DNA of 64,000 bases from Lachnospiraceae bacterium UBA7054. GTDB lineage: Bacteria > Bacillota > Clostridia > Lachnospirales > Lachnospiraceae. The notes beneath the pieces are model-generated. The model saw only the letters and a list, made by a program, of their open reading frames with translations, was not told the origin of the DNA and ran no database searches. Each line of letters begins with the position of its first letter. Position 1 is the stretch's first letter. The translations under genes were made by a program, and so were the position numbers. Shown in pieces: positions 1 through 7,648 of the stretch. The stretch covers positions 1-64,000 of the forward strand of contig DLAF01000072.1 of assembly GCA_002492725.1 (NCBI GenBank), in the 5' to 3' direction.

Positions 1-94
1 TCAGCCATCTTGGGTACATCTCCATACATAGCTAATTCTGAATTTACTTATATTAGATTAAGAGTAGGTCTATGTCGTAGCAGATTTACTTCAC

Positions 95-144
95 CGAGAA
101 TACGAAGTATTCTCGTGGAGATAATTTGCTACGCAAATTTTCTC
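95..144. repeat. Composite two-hairpin repeat, copy 1
   Basis: Two adjacent inverted repeats separated by 2 nt. Hairpin A (95-115) pairs CGAGAATAC with GTATTCTCG around GAA. Hairpin B (118-144) pairs GAGATAATTTGC with GCAAATTTTCTC around TAC, with one A/T change in the stem. The same A-plus-B arrangement, with the same 21-nt and 27-nt lengths and 2-nt spacer, recurs at 7702-7751, and a lone B unit is at 7674-7700. It lies 3 nt beyond the 3' end of tRNA-Ser. It is probably a REP/MITE-like dispersed element; a role as a transcript-end structure for the tRNA is also possible. Confidence 0.7.
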
Positions 145-147
145 CAG

Positions 148-233
148 CGGAGAGGGTGGGATTCGAACCCACGCGCCCTTGCGGACAAACGGTTTTCAAG
201 ACCGCCTCGTTATGACCACTTCGATACCTCTCC
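148..233 (-). tRNA. tRNA-Ser (anticodon UGA)
   Basis: Read on the minus strand, the 86-nt sequence folds as a type II tRNA. The acceptor stem is GGAGAGG/CCTCTCC with discriminator G, the anticodon loop is CTTGAAA with anticodon TGA, there is a long variable arm as in serine tRNAs, and the T loop is GTTCGAATC. No CCA is encoded at the 3' end, so it must be added after processing. It reads UCA codons (and wobble UCN). The 3' side is followed within 3 nt by a composite hairpin repeat. Confidence 0.95.
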
Positions 234-311
234 GTGTTCACAGTATGCCCCATTTATGCGGAGCGCAAAAATTATTCTAACAAAAACAAATTTCCATGTC
301 AACTGGTTTTC

Positions 312-352
312 CTTTTTTTCTCAATCTTTTTTTCTCAATCTTTTTTTCTAAT
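312..352. repeat. Short 14-bp tandem repeat, 3 units
   Basis: Two perfect copies of CTTTTTTTCTCAAT at 312-325 and 326-339, followed by a slightly shortened copy at 340-352. It lies between the tRNA-Ser gene and the end of the first lipoprotein gene. Because transcription is leftward it sits in the region upstream of the tRNA. Slippage on pyrimidine-rich DNA is the simplest origin. I see no gene in 234-379. Confidence 0.7.
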
Positions 353-379
353 CTTTAGATAATGCTGTGCCAATCTCTT

Positions 380-1414
380 TTACCAACTCTTTTTCAGCTC
401 CATATTCCAGTCAAGCGTGTAGGGACCATCCTCTAACTCCTGCAGCATCTCATAGTAATGTCTGCGCTCCTGCGTGGGAGAATCATACTCAATATCATAA
501 CCGCTGAAATCAACGACCGGTTCTCCCTTCCAAAATCGGAAGCCCAATAAATAGGCTTCCACCATTTCCTCCCAGGAGCCGTAAAGTTCCTGCAGATTTA
601 AGGAATTTGCCAGAGAAGCATCCATCGCCTCCTCATAAGTCATGTAACCGCAAAAATAATAATCCGCATAGAGCTGGTTCACCCGGCAGAGATCCCAAGC
701 CGCTATGAATTCCGGTTCCATTCCTGCCTGATGGATCTGATAAGCCACAACGTAGCGTCCGATATCCCCCTCAAGTTCCTTCGTTGCAATCTGCTGAACA
801 AAGGCTTCTTCCCCCAGTTCGAGAATCCCCCACTCATCCATCTGTTTCGTATAATCAAGGCACTTCTTCCGATGGCCGTCCTGCAAAAGGCTTTTTGTCG
901 TATCAAGTGCAGATTCCCTGTCGCTCACGCTCCAACTGTACTCCAAAAGCTGTTTGGAAAGCGCCCTGTTTTCTTCGGTCGGCTCCAAACCGCCAAGCAG
1001 ACGCCAATTCCAGCCGTTACTGTAAGTCAAAGGCGCATAAGTGGCGTTGAACCACAGAATTGTCTCCGGAAGTTCCTCCGCTCCCTGCTGCCCCTTTCTG
1101 GTCTCACCTACCAGATCAGCCATGGTGACAGGTTTCTTTTCCTCTGTCTCCGCTGAATCTCCGTTTGACGGTATGTCGCCTTCGTCTTCGATCAGCGACA
1201 TACTTTCCCTATCTCCTGCCGGCTCCTCTTTGGGCGACACCTCGTCGTCGTCATTTCCGCTCTCCTCTGCCGCTGACGTCCCGCTCCCAGCCTCCGTGCT
1301 TTCCTCTGCCATACCAGGCGCCGCTTTTTCTTCCTTACTTCCCGCCATGCCGCAGCCTGCAAGCACCAGCGACGCCACCAATGCAGCTGCGGTAATCTTT
1401 AAAATATTTTTCAT
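380..1414 (-). CDS. DUF1266-like lipoprotein
   Basis: A 344-residue surface lipoprotein. The N-terminus has a short basic stretch, a hydrophobic core and the lipobox LVLAGC, so Cys21 should be lipidated and the protein tethered to the outer face of the membrane. Residues about 25-100 are an acidic, low-complexity Ser/Glu/Asp linker. The rest (about 105-344) has the spacing of DUF1266 proteins: an opening Trp/Asn segment, a GHR motif, an AWDLCR motif followed by a GYMTYEEA segment, and a late SWEEM-Y-LG-RFW stretch. An in-frame ATG four codons upstream exists, but GGGGAG lies just before the ATG at 1414, which I take as the start. It is 17 nt downstream of the next lipoprotein gene, likely one transcript. 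The function of DUF1266 is not known. Confidence 0.72.
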   Translation of the reverse strand: MKNILKITAAALVASLVLAGCGMAGSKEEKAAPGMAEESTEAGSGTSAAEESGNDDDEVSPKEEPAGDRESMSLIEDEGDIPSNGDSAETEEKKPVTMADLVGETRKGQQGAEELPETILWFNATYAPLTYSNGWNWRLLGGLEPTEENRALSKQLLEYSWSVSDRESALDTTKSLLQDGHRKKCLDYTKQMDEWGILELGEEAFVQQIATKELEGDIGRYVVAYQIHQAGMEPEFIAAWDLCRVNQLYADYYFCGYMTYEEAMDASLANSLNLQELYGSWEEMVEAYLLGFRFWKGEPVVDFSGYDIEYDSPTQERRHYYEMLQELEDGPYTLDWNMELKKSW

Positions 1415-1431
1415 ATGACTCCCCATTTCTT

Positions 1432-2805
1432 CTACTGCTCTTCCTCATCGGCATACCACTGCGACAGATCGAGCCCATAAGCCGTTTCCAGTTCTCTGAT
1501 CAGGCTGTTTGTTGTTTTGTCATAGTCCACGCTCTTCAAACTGATCCTGCATGTCACATAATACTTCTCTTCCACCAATATCATACAGGTAATGTCCGCT
1601 CTCTTATAATAATCCTCTGACTTATAATCCTGCTCCTCGTACGTAAGAATATAATAAACGCCTGCCTCCTGTCCCTTCATGGGCATGACTTCGGTGCTCC
1701 TGACATTGCGGTTTCCTTCCTCCGGATCACTGTAATACTCCAGATCCCAATCTGCCTCTCTCTGCACCATTGCCTGAAAATTCATCGTTCCGGCGGTATA
1801 ATTGCCGCTTGCCCGCACGGAAACGCCGTGAGTCGTCGTTGATACCCTGTTTTCGTCAGCAGTCGTATTCCATCCCATCGGCACAAGAACCGGACAGGTA
1901 ACATTCCCCTCTTCGTCAAGGGTAAGCGTCAACATACCAAGATATTGATATCCCTCCACCTTTTCCAGAACAGGTTCTCCCTCTCTCGGCTCATAGACAT
2001 CCTGCTGATCCGCCTCGCGCTGTGCATTCTGATCTTCCCACGCGCCGTCCTCCATCGCAAGCTCTCTCAGATTCAGACCGTAACAACGGGCCACCTCTTG
2101 AAGCAACGGCGCCGTCTCCTCGTCCTGCTCCCGTTCGCTGACCTCCATGTCCCAGAAAACACCAACGCCGCCATCCCTGACACTCATATAGATGAGCTTC
2201 GTCTTCTGATAGGGCGTGCCGTAAAGATCCTTCGCCTTTGCCGTCACAAACAGATAACGGTCATCCCCCTTTTCCAGGATCTCTCCCACGCCAACCTCCG
2301 AATAATCGGGATTTTCCTTCCAGTCCTTTGCCAGCAGATCGATCGATTCCTGCAGATACATCTGCAAAGCTTCAGCAGCCACATCAGGAAAACCGCAGTT
2401 GTAAACCGAAGCGGTAAACGTAACGCCATGATCCCAGAAATAGAAGAATCCGTCCGTATTCTCGCCGCCCTTAGGGGCATAAAGTGAGTATTCTTTACCA
2501 TCTCCATAAAAATCCACGATCTGATATTCTTCCAGATAAGAGAGATTTGTCGGATCCGGTGTCAATGTTTGTGCTGCTGCCTCTTCCGAGGTCTTCTCTG
2601 CCGTCTCGCCGACACTCCCGCTTTCTTCCGCCTCTCCGGCCGCATCGTTCTCCCCCGCGGCCTCTGTTTCCGCTGCTGATTCCTCAGCGGCCTTATCCGC
2701 CGTTTCCACAGGCGTTTTCTCCCCGCCATTTTCCGCCTTGCCGCAGCCTGCAAATACCAGTGCCGACAACAGCATCATAGTGATAACCTTTCCGAAGTTT
2801 TTCAT
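1432..2805 (-). CDS. Lipoprotein of unknown function
   Basis: A 457-residue secreted lipoprotein with a signal peptide ending in the lipobox LVFAGC (Cys21). An Ala/Glu-rich linker of about 60 residues precedes two apparent globular halves, roughly residues 85-250 and 265-457. The second half begins with KVEGYQYLGMLTLTLDEEGN and contains long beta-prone segments. I do not recognise a named family. The start at 2805 is chosen over an upstream in-frame ATG at 2859 because it has AGGGAGAG in good position and places the signal peptide directly at the N-terminus. It sits between the DUF1266-like lipoprotein and the anchored protein at 2856-3311, all on one strand with short gaps. A sensing or substrate-binding role on the cell surface is only a guess. 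Confidence 0.65.
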   Translation of the reverse strand: MKNFGKVITMMLLSALVFAGCGKAENGGEKTPVETADKAAEESAAETEAAGENDAAGEAEESGSVGETAEKTSEEAAAQTLTPDPTNLSYLEEYQIVDFYGDGKEYSLYAPKGGENTDGFFYFWDHGVTFTASVYNCGFPDVAAEALQMYLQESIDLLAKDWKENPDYSEVGVGEILEKGDDRYLFVTAKAKDLYGTPYQKTKLIYMSVRDGGVGVFWDMEVSEREQDEETAPLLQEVARCYGLNLRELAMEDGAWEDQNAQREADQQDVYEPREGEPVLEKVEGYQYLGMLTLTLDEEGNVTCPVLVPMGWNTTADENRVSTTTHGVSVRASGNYTAGTMNFQAMVQREADWDLEYYSDPEEGNRNVRSTEVMPMKGQEAGVYYILTYEEQDYKSEDYYKRADITCMILVEEKYYVTCRISLKSVDYDKTTNSLIRELETAYGLDLSQWYADEEEQ

Positions 2806-2855
2806 CTGTTCTCTCTCCCTGTTTCTTCCTCTTTTAACACAACATCCTTTTTCTT

Positions 2856-3311
2856 TCAATGATTCAATATCCTTAACGTTTTATAGAAAAACCATGCTGC
2901 CAATGCAATCACCAGGATCAGTATCTGGAGCGCTTTTTCTCCCTTGCCCGCAACCACTTCTGCGGGTACATGATATTTTCTAACCCATACACAGAACAGC
3001 TCAATATTTTTTGTGGATGAATTCAACCAGACGCTGCCGCACAATTTTCTGCCGTCACGATCGTATACCGCCAGTGTCCCTTCCGTGTTGATCGTTACTT
3101 TTTGCAGTTCAGAAGAAACATACTCCCTGTTTCTGATCGTGATTTTATTGCCGTTCACCTTTATCTTCATCCCGACAGAAAACGCCTCTTGCAGCGCATC
3201 TTCCATAAAACCGTCAAGCTTACTCTGTTCCCGATGACATAGCAGGTTCACGAGCTGCTGTATTTTTGCATATCTTGCATCTTCCGCCTGCGCTATCTTT
3301 TCTATCCGCAT
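2856..3311 (-). CDS. C-terminally membrane-anchored hypothetical protein
   Basis: A 151-residue protein with no signal peptide and one C-terminal hydrophobic helix (about residues 128-145, ILILVIALAAWFFYKTL), so it is probably tail-anchored with the bulk in the cytoplasm. The N-terminal 60 residues are helical and the middle part (about 50-105) alternates beta strands. A ribosome binding site GGAGGGTAGAG precedes the ATG. It is first of the three co-directional genes that end at 380. I do not recognise a family. Confidence 0.55.
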   Translation of the reverse strand: MRIEKIAQAEDARYAKIQQLVNLLCHREQSKLDGFMEDALQEAFSVGMKIKVNGNKITIRNREYVSSELQKVTINTEGTLAVYDRDGRKLCGSVWLNSSTKNIELFCVWVRKYHVPAEVVAGKGEKALQILILVIALAAWFFYKTLRILNH

Positions 3312-3346
3312 CTCTACCCTCCATCTTAGCGTTTCCTAACACCGAC

Positions 3347-4078
3347 CTACGATATGGCAAGAAACGCCTCCGCCACCGCGATATCCTCCGGCGTGGTGAC
3401 CTTGATATTGCGGTAAGACCCCTCCACCAGCTTGACGGGCCTGTTCATCAACAGTTCCACCGCACCCGCATCATCCGTAATTTTTACCCCTGCTGCCGCA
3501 AGGTGCTCCTTCTCCTGCATCAGTTTCTCATAAGCCTGTGTGATGAGCACCCTCTCAAAAACCTGCGGCGTCTGAATCTGCCACAGGGTATTTCGATCAG
3601 GTGTCTGCCTGGCATAACAATCCTCATCTGCAATTTTAATGGTATCCTTAACAGGCATCCCGGCCACGCACGCACCCGTTTTCTCCACTTCCGCAAGACA
3701 GCGCTCCAGTATTTCTTCCGTCAAAAAGGGTCTCGCGCCGTCATGAATGAAGACATAGCCAGCCGTTCCTGTTTCCTTAATCGCCTGCAGCGCATTGTAA
3801 ACAGAATCATACCGCTCCGCCCCGCCCGGAACAATAGATGCAACTTTATGGAAACCAAATCGTTCTACAATCTCTTCCCGGACATAACCGTTTAAAATAT
3901 CCTCCTGACAGGCAACAAGAATGCAGTCGTCTATCACAGAGGACTCTTCTATCGCATGCAGGGCATACCAAATCAGGGGCCTGCCTCCCAGCGGCAGATA
4001 CTGCTTCGCCACATCGCTTTTCATGCGTCTGCCGCTGCCCGCCGCCAGAACGATGGCGGTACATCTCTTTTTATTCAT
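3347..4078 (-). CDS. ispD: 2-C-methyl-D-erythritol 4-phosphate cytidylyltransferase IspD
   Basis: Third step of the MEP (non-mevalonate) isoprenoid pathway: it joins CTP and MEP to give CDP-ME in the cytoplasm. The 243-residue length is normal for IspD. The N-terminal nucleotide-binding loop LAAGSGRRM is followed by K in AKQYLPLGG. The mid-protein GYVFIHDGARPF segment and the PVKDTIK motif match the family, as do the TPQ segment and the late TDDAGAVE. A GTG three codons upstream could also start the protein; the ATG at 4078 has GGAGA just before it. It is the last gene of the run that begins with the YcxB-like gene at 9469, downstream of tsaD. About 115 nt with repeats separates it from tsaD, so it may have some independent control. 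Confidence 0.93.
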   Translation of the reverse strand: MNKKRCTAIVLAAGSGRRMKSDVAKQYLPLGGRPLIWYALHAIEESSVIDDCILVACQEDILNGYVREEIVERFGFHKVASIVPGGAERYDSVYNALQAIKETGTAGYVFIHDGARPFLTEEILERCLAEVEKTGACVAGMPVKDTIKIADEDCYARQTPDRNTLWQIQTPQVFERVLITQAYEKLMQEKEHLAAAGVKITDDAGAVELLMNRPVKLVEGSYRNIKVTTPEDIAVAEAFLAIS

Positions 4079-4096
4079 ATTCTCCACTCTCTTATC

Positions 4097-4199
4097 AGCA
4101 GGACTTCATGTTCACGGAGAATGTGCTCTTTACATTCTCCCAGACATGACTTAGTTCTGCTTAGGCTGCGTACTTTGCAGTCTTAGCAGGACTTCATGT
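4097..4199. repeat. Direct repeats flanking a hairpin between tsaD and ispD
   Basis: The 15-mer AGCAGGACTTCATGT occurs at 4097-4111 and again at 4185-4199, the second copy running through the stop codon of tsaD. Between them, 4116-4140 is a perfect 9-bp inverted repeat, GGAGAATGT/ACATTCTCC with a 7-nt loop. Neither strand shows a T run after the stem, so it is not a standard intrinsic terminator. A hairpin with the same GGAGAATG...CATTCTCC arms is at 9536-9563. Confidence 0.6.
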
Positions 4200-5213
4200 C
4201 TGTCCTAGTTTCAACCCCGGCACCGCATTCAAATCAAGCCCGTGCCGCACGCCCCGCACATACTCGTAATAGGCCGCAGCGCCAATCATGGCCGCATTGT
4301 CCGTACACAGAAGCGGGGATGGACGGTAAAAAGCAATCTCTCTCTCCGCACAGGCTTTTTCAAGCGCCTGCCGCAGCGCGGAGTTAGAGGCAACGCCTCC
4401 GGCAATTGCAAACTTGCGCAGACCGCAGCGCTCCACTGCCGCCATGGAATGCTCTGTCAAAACATCCACTACCGCCTTTTGAAAGGAGGCCGCCACATCG
4501 GCCTGGCAAATCGTCTCACCCTTCATCTGACAGGAATTAAGGTAATTGAGCACAGCGGACTTTAAGCCGCTGAAACTGAAATCATAATCGGAATCCCCAA
4601 CCTTTGCCCGTGGAAAAGCAATGGCGTCCGGATCCCCCTCCCTGGCCACCTTATCAATCTTCGGCCCGCCCGGGTACCCAAGGCCGATGGCTCTGGCCAC
4701 TTTATCAAATGCTTCCCCGGCCGCGTCGTCTCTGGTACGCCCGAGTACCTCATATTCGCCGTAGTCCTTCACCACCACCAAATGAGAATGGCCGCCGGAT
4801 GCAACCAGACAGACAAACGGCGGTTCCAGATCGTGATGTTCTATATAATTCGCGCTGATATGCCCTTCGATATGATGAACACCAATCAAGGGCAGCCCCG
4901 AAGCAAAACTCACGGCCTTTGCCTCCGAGACGCCCACCAGAAGAGGCCCCACAAGACCCGGTCCGTAAGTCACCGCAACTGCATCCAGGTCGGAAAGTTC
5001 CATGCCGGCCTCCTTTAAGGCCTGCGCCATCACCTGATTGATTTTTTCGATATGTTTACGCGAAGCGATCTCCGGCACCACGCCCCCGTAAAGGGTGTGC
5101 AGATCGATCTGAGAATAGATCACATTGGACAAAATCTCCCTGCCGTTTCTGACCACTGCCGCCGCCGTCTCGTCGCAGGAAGTCTCGATGGCCAAAATCG
5201 TCGCTGATTCCAT
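4194..5213 (-). CDS. tsaD: tRNA N6-adenosine threonylcarbamoyltransferase TsaD
   Basis: Catalytic subunit of the bacterial t6A system. It transfers the threonylcarbamoyl group to A37 of ANN-reading tRNAs, working with TsaB and TsaE, both encoded upstream at 7645-8988. The 339-residue protein is full length. It starts with the ASKHA phosphate loop ([15 protein letters not shown]), carries the metal-binding HHIEGH at about residues 113-118, and has the SGGHSHLV and FSFSGLKSA motifs and the C-terminal [10 protein letters not shown]. The start ATG follows a GGAGAC-type site. The downstream stop codon lies within a 15-bp direct repeat. It is part of the leftward housekeeping run with rnz and rimI. 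Confidence 0.96.
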   Translation of the reverse strand: MESATILAIETSCDETAAAVVRNGREILSNVIYSQIDLHTLYGGVVPEIASRKHIEKINQVMAQALKEAGMELSDLDAVAVTYGPGLVGPLLVGVSEAKAVSFASGLPLIGVHHIEGHISANYIEHHDLEPPFVCLVASGGHSHLVVVKDYGEYEVLGRTRDDAAGEAFDKVARAIGLGYPGGPKIDKVAREGDPDAIAFPRAKVGDSDYDFSFSGLKSAVLNYLNSCQMKGETICQADVAASFQKAVVDVLTEHSMAAVERCGLRKFAIAGGVASNSALRQALEKACAEREIAFYRPSPLLCTDNAAMIGAAAYYEYVRGVRHGLDLNAVPGLKLGQT

Positions 5214-5276
5214 TATTGTCTCCTTTTTCGCACAGTATTTGTGACAAGCAGTCCTCGCGATTAAAAATCTTAATTT

Positions 5277-5852
5277 TTAATCATCTACCAGTTCCCAGCC
5301 CATGATCTTCCAGTGCTCGTCCTCGTCCTGCCTGAGCAAAAACCGCTCCAGGGACGGCGCCCGTCCCGTCGTTCCGCCCTTGCGCAGATAAAAGGTGCAG
5401 TACAGTCTCGCACAGGAATAACCATCCTGCGTAAAGTACTCCACGTCCGTGCTCGCGGAGACTTCATAACTGGCAATGGTATAGCCATCCTGCTTCATCT
5501 CCGTAATATCCTGCTTCAAATCCTCTATGTACTGCTCCTGGGTCTTGTTCGCTATCAGCTCCGCATCGTAGAGCTCCTGGATCTTTGCCGCCAGCTGAAG
5601 CAGCTCCTCATCACTGTACGTTTCATTATAAAAACATTCCGTGATCTCGGCATAATATTTTACCACTTCCTTTGGTGTGGGCGGATAGTTGTATTTCAGA
5701 TCCCGCATCAGGATGCTCTGCACGACTGTCGCTACGCTTTCTGACTGTGTCTGCTGTCCGGATCTGTGTCCCTGATAAAGGAAAACCGCCAAAATGATCG
5801 CTGCCAGCACCACCACGATCACGACAGTTGTCACGATATTTGATTTTTTCAT
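5277..5852 (-). CDS. Membrane-anchored DUF6715-like protein
   Basis: A 191-residue protein with one N-terminal transmembrane helix (about residues 6-26, IVTTVVIVVVLAAIILAVFL) and an extracytoplasmic domain. The segment LMRDLKYNYPPTPKEVVKYY and a later SYEVSASTDVEYFTQDGYSC stretch resemble small Lachnospiraceae proteins that I recall as DUF6715; that assignment is from memory. The start at 5852 has GGAGG six bases upstream and is preferred over an in-frame ATG at 5870. It lies between rnz (27 nt upstream) and tsaD in the same direction. An AT-only hairpin at 5259-5282 overlaps its stop codon. Function unknown. Confidence 0.65.
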   Translation of the reverse strand: MKKSNIVTTVVIVVVLAAIILAVFLYQGHRSGQQTQSESVATVVQSILMRDLKYNYPPTPKEVVKYYAEITECFYNETYSDEELLQLAAKIQELYDAELIANKTQEQYIEDLKQDITEMKQDGYTIASYEVSASTDVEYFTQDGYSCARLYCTFYLRKGGTTGRAPSLERFLLRQDEDEHWKIMGWELVDD

Positions 5853-5879
5853 CTCTACCTCCGTTCCCATTCCAAATGT

Positions 5880-6791
5880 CTATTCTTCTTCAAACATAAG
5901 CTCCACGCTCCTGCCATCTCTGGCAGCAACGGCGTTTGGAAATAGTTTCCAGACCTCCGGCATATAATCATCAGGGCGGATCAGGGAAGGACTGTAGTGG
6001 GTCAGCCAAAGTTCCCGCACCCCCGCGCTCTTCGCTAACTGCGCCGCCTCGTAAAAAGTCATGTGCTTATACTCTTTCGCCTTCTGTGCCTTCTCCGGTT
6101 CACCGTACATCCCTTCGCAGAGGAAGAGATCCGCCTGAGCCGCATTCTTTACAATGCTGTCCGTGGGGCGCGTGTCCGTACAATAAGTCACCTTAAGGCC
6201 CTTTCTGGGACTTCCGAGCACCATATCCGGCGTATAGGTGTGCCCGTCTAGCTCTATTATCTCACCTTTTTGCAGAGGATTCCAGTAATTTCTGGGAATA
6301 TTCAGGCTCATGGCCCTTTCCACATCAAATTTGCCGATCCGGTCAATGACAATATTGTAGCCATAACAGATCACATTGTGGTTGACGCGAAACGCTTCGA
6401 TCCGAAAACCGGAAAAAGAAAACGTCTGCTCCGGCTCCGTAATTTCCATGCAGTTTATCTCAAACGGCAGTTCCGGCGCAATGACGCGCAGGGCGCTGAC
6501 TACTCTGGTCAATCCTTTGGGGCCAATCAGCAGAAGCGGCTCCGTGCGTTCTGCATTGCCCATAGTGAGCAACATCCCCGGAAGGCCGCTGATATGATCC
6601 GCATGATAGTGAGTAAAGCAGATGATGTCGATAGGTTTGGGACTCCACCCCTTCTCCTTCATGGCAATCTGGGTGCCTTCGCCGCAGTCAATCAGGATAC
6701 TTATCCCATTATATCTTGCCATCATGGATGTGAGCCACCTGTGCGGCAGGGGCATCATCCCTCCCGTACCCAGCAGACAGATATCTAACAT
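5880..6791 (-). CDS. rnz: Ribonuclease Z
   Basis: Zinc-dependent endonuclease that removes 3' trailers from tRNA precursors lacking an encoded CCA, such as the tRNA-Ser in this window. The 303-residue protein has the metallo-beta-lactamase signature THYHADHISGL with ligands His61, His63, Asp65 and His66. The later CTDTRP, LCEGMYG and LTHYSPSL motifs supply the remaining ligands of the bacterial short-form enzyme. The leader TGGAGGTAATT gives a clear start at 6791; the same leader string precedes the MacB permease gene. Neighbours on the same strand are the small zinc-ribbon protein upstream and the DUF6715-like gene downstream. Confidence 0.93.
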   Translation of the reverse strand: MLDICLLGTGGMMPLPHRWLTSMMARYNGISILIDCGEGTQIAMKEKGWSPKPIDIICFTHYHADHISGLPGMLLTMGNAERTEPLLLIGPKGLTRVVSALRVIAPELPFEINCMEITEPEQTFSFSGFRIEAFRVNHNVICYGYNIVIDRIGKFDVERAMSLNIPRNYWNPLQKGEIIELDGHTYTPDMVLGSPRKGLKVTYCTDTRPTDSIVKNAAQADLFLCEGMYGEPEKAQKAKEYKHMTFYEAAQLAKSAGVRELWLTHYSPSLIRPDDYMPEVWKLFPNAVAARDGRSVELMFEEE

Positions 6792-6829
6792 AATTACCTC
6801 CATGCCGGAGTTCTTTGTGCAAAGACAGT

Positions 6830-7072
6830 CTACAGCAATTCCTTTCTCTCCCGCCTGTCAACGGGGATTACAAAACCGGAAATCAGCTTTTCATAGCAGG
6901 CTTCGCAGAGATCGAAGCTGTCGCTTATCCCGTCTTTTTCGCCAAAGAACCCGAAATCGTGCGCCACATGGATGCACTCTTCTTTCAAAATGCCATTTTC
7001 TACCAGCATTTTTTTGCCGCAGGCATTGCAAACTGTCTCAGTCAATTCCTTTTTTTCTTCATAAACACGCAT
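6830..7072 (-). CDS. Small CxxC zinc-ribbon-like protein
   Basis: An 80-residue cytoplasmic protein with two cysteine pairs, CNACGKKM near residue 16 and CEACYEKL near residue 57, spaced to make one zinc ribbon. The stretch between them (CIHVAHDFGFFGEKDGISDS) and the tail GFVIPV match small proteins seen next to housekeeping genes in Clostridia, but I cannot name a family with certainty. The start at 7072 has AGGAGG seven bases upstream; a longer frame to 7138 is open but lacks that signal. About 140 nt separate it from rimI, where I see no gene. Confidence 0.6.
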   Translation of the reverse strand: MRVYEEKKELTETVCNACGKKMLVENGILKEECIHVAHDFGFFGEKDGISDSFDLCEACYEKLISGFVIPVDRRERKELL

Positions 7073-7213
7073 GACAATCCTCCTGTACGCAGCCATTATC
7101 TTTTTGGCCGGAGTAAATTCCCCGGAAATCAGCTCCAAGGATCACAGATCCCCGATGTTTCCATTTTAGCAGACAAAAACGATAACGACCGTGGTAATTG
7201 TTCCATGCACTGC

Positions 7214-7648
7214 CTATCTCTTCCACATAATCATGGCGTCTTCCGTCGGTTTCTCATAGAAATTCGGGCGAATGCCCTCGGATACAAAGCCAAGCTTCCG
7301 ATAAAGACCGATGGCTGCCTCATTACTGACCCGCACCTCCAAGGTATAGGCGCTCAGACCTTCCTTATCGCCCTCGGAGATGAGATGCCGTAAAAGCCCC
7401 GTGCCGACACCGCGTCTTCTTGCCGTTTCCGCAACAGCTACATTGCCGATACATCCCTCTCCCGCAATCAGCCAAAGACCACAGCCGCCAAGAAGCTGCC
7501 CGTCCTCCTCCGCCACATAATACCTGGCATCCTCCTCCTCAATCATCTTCAAAAAAGAAGCGGGTGACCAGGGCATGGAAAAAGTTTCCTCCTCCAGACG
7601 GCTGATAAACGGTACATCTTCCGGGGTCATATCACGATACACAATCAT
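7214..7648 (-). CDS. rimI: Ribosomal protein S18-alanine N-acetyltransferase RimI
   Basis: GNAT enzyme that acetylates the N-terminal alanine of ribosomal protein S18. The 144-residue length is typical. The acetyl-CoA loop appears as RRRGVGTGLLRHL, preceded by IGNVAVAE, and is followed by the characteristic LEVRVSNEAAIGLYRKLGF. The ATG overlaps the stop codon of tsaB by four bases (ATGA), so the two are translationally coupled, and tsaE-tsaB-rimI is the common order in Firmicutes. That context separates it from the many unrelated GNATs in the glycan island further right. Confidence 0.92.
   Translation of the reverse strand: MIVYRDMTPEDVPFISRLEEETFSMPWSPASFLKMIEEEDARYYVAEEDGQLLGGCGLWLIAGEGCIGNVAVAETARRRGVGTGLLRHLISEGDKEGLSAYTLEVRVSNEAAIGLYRKLGFVSEGIRPNFYEKPTEDAMIMWKR

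Noticed and set aside
10..351. Plus-strand open frame of 113 codons at the left edge
   Set aside because: It runs through the tRNA-Ser gene on the other strand and a poly-pyrimidine tandem repeat; no coding signal.
5259..5282. AT-only perfect hairpin (10-bp arms) over the stop codon of the DUF6715-like gene
   Set aside because: No G/C in the stem apart from the outermost pair and no U run on the coding strand, so a terminator call is not supported.
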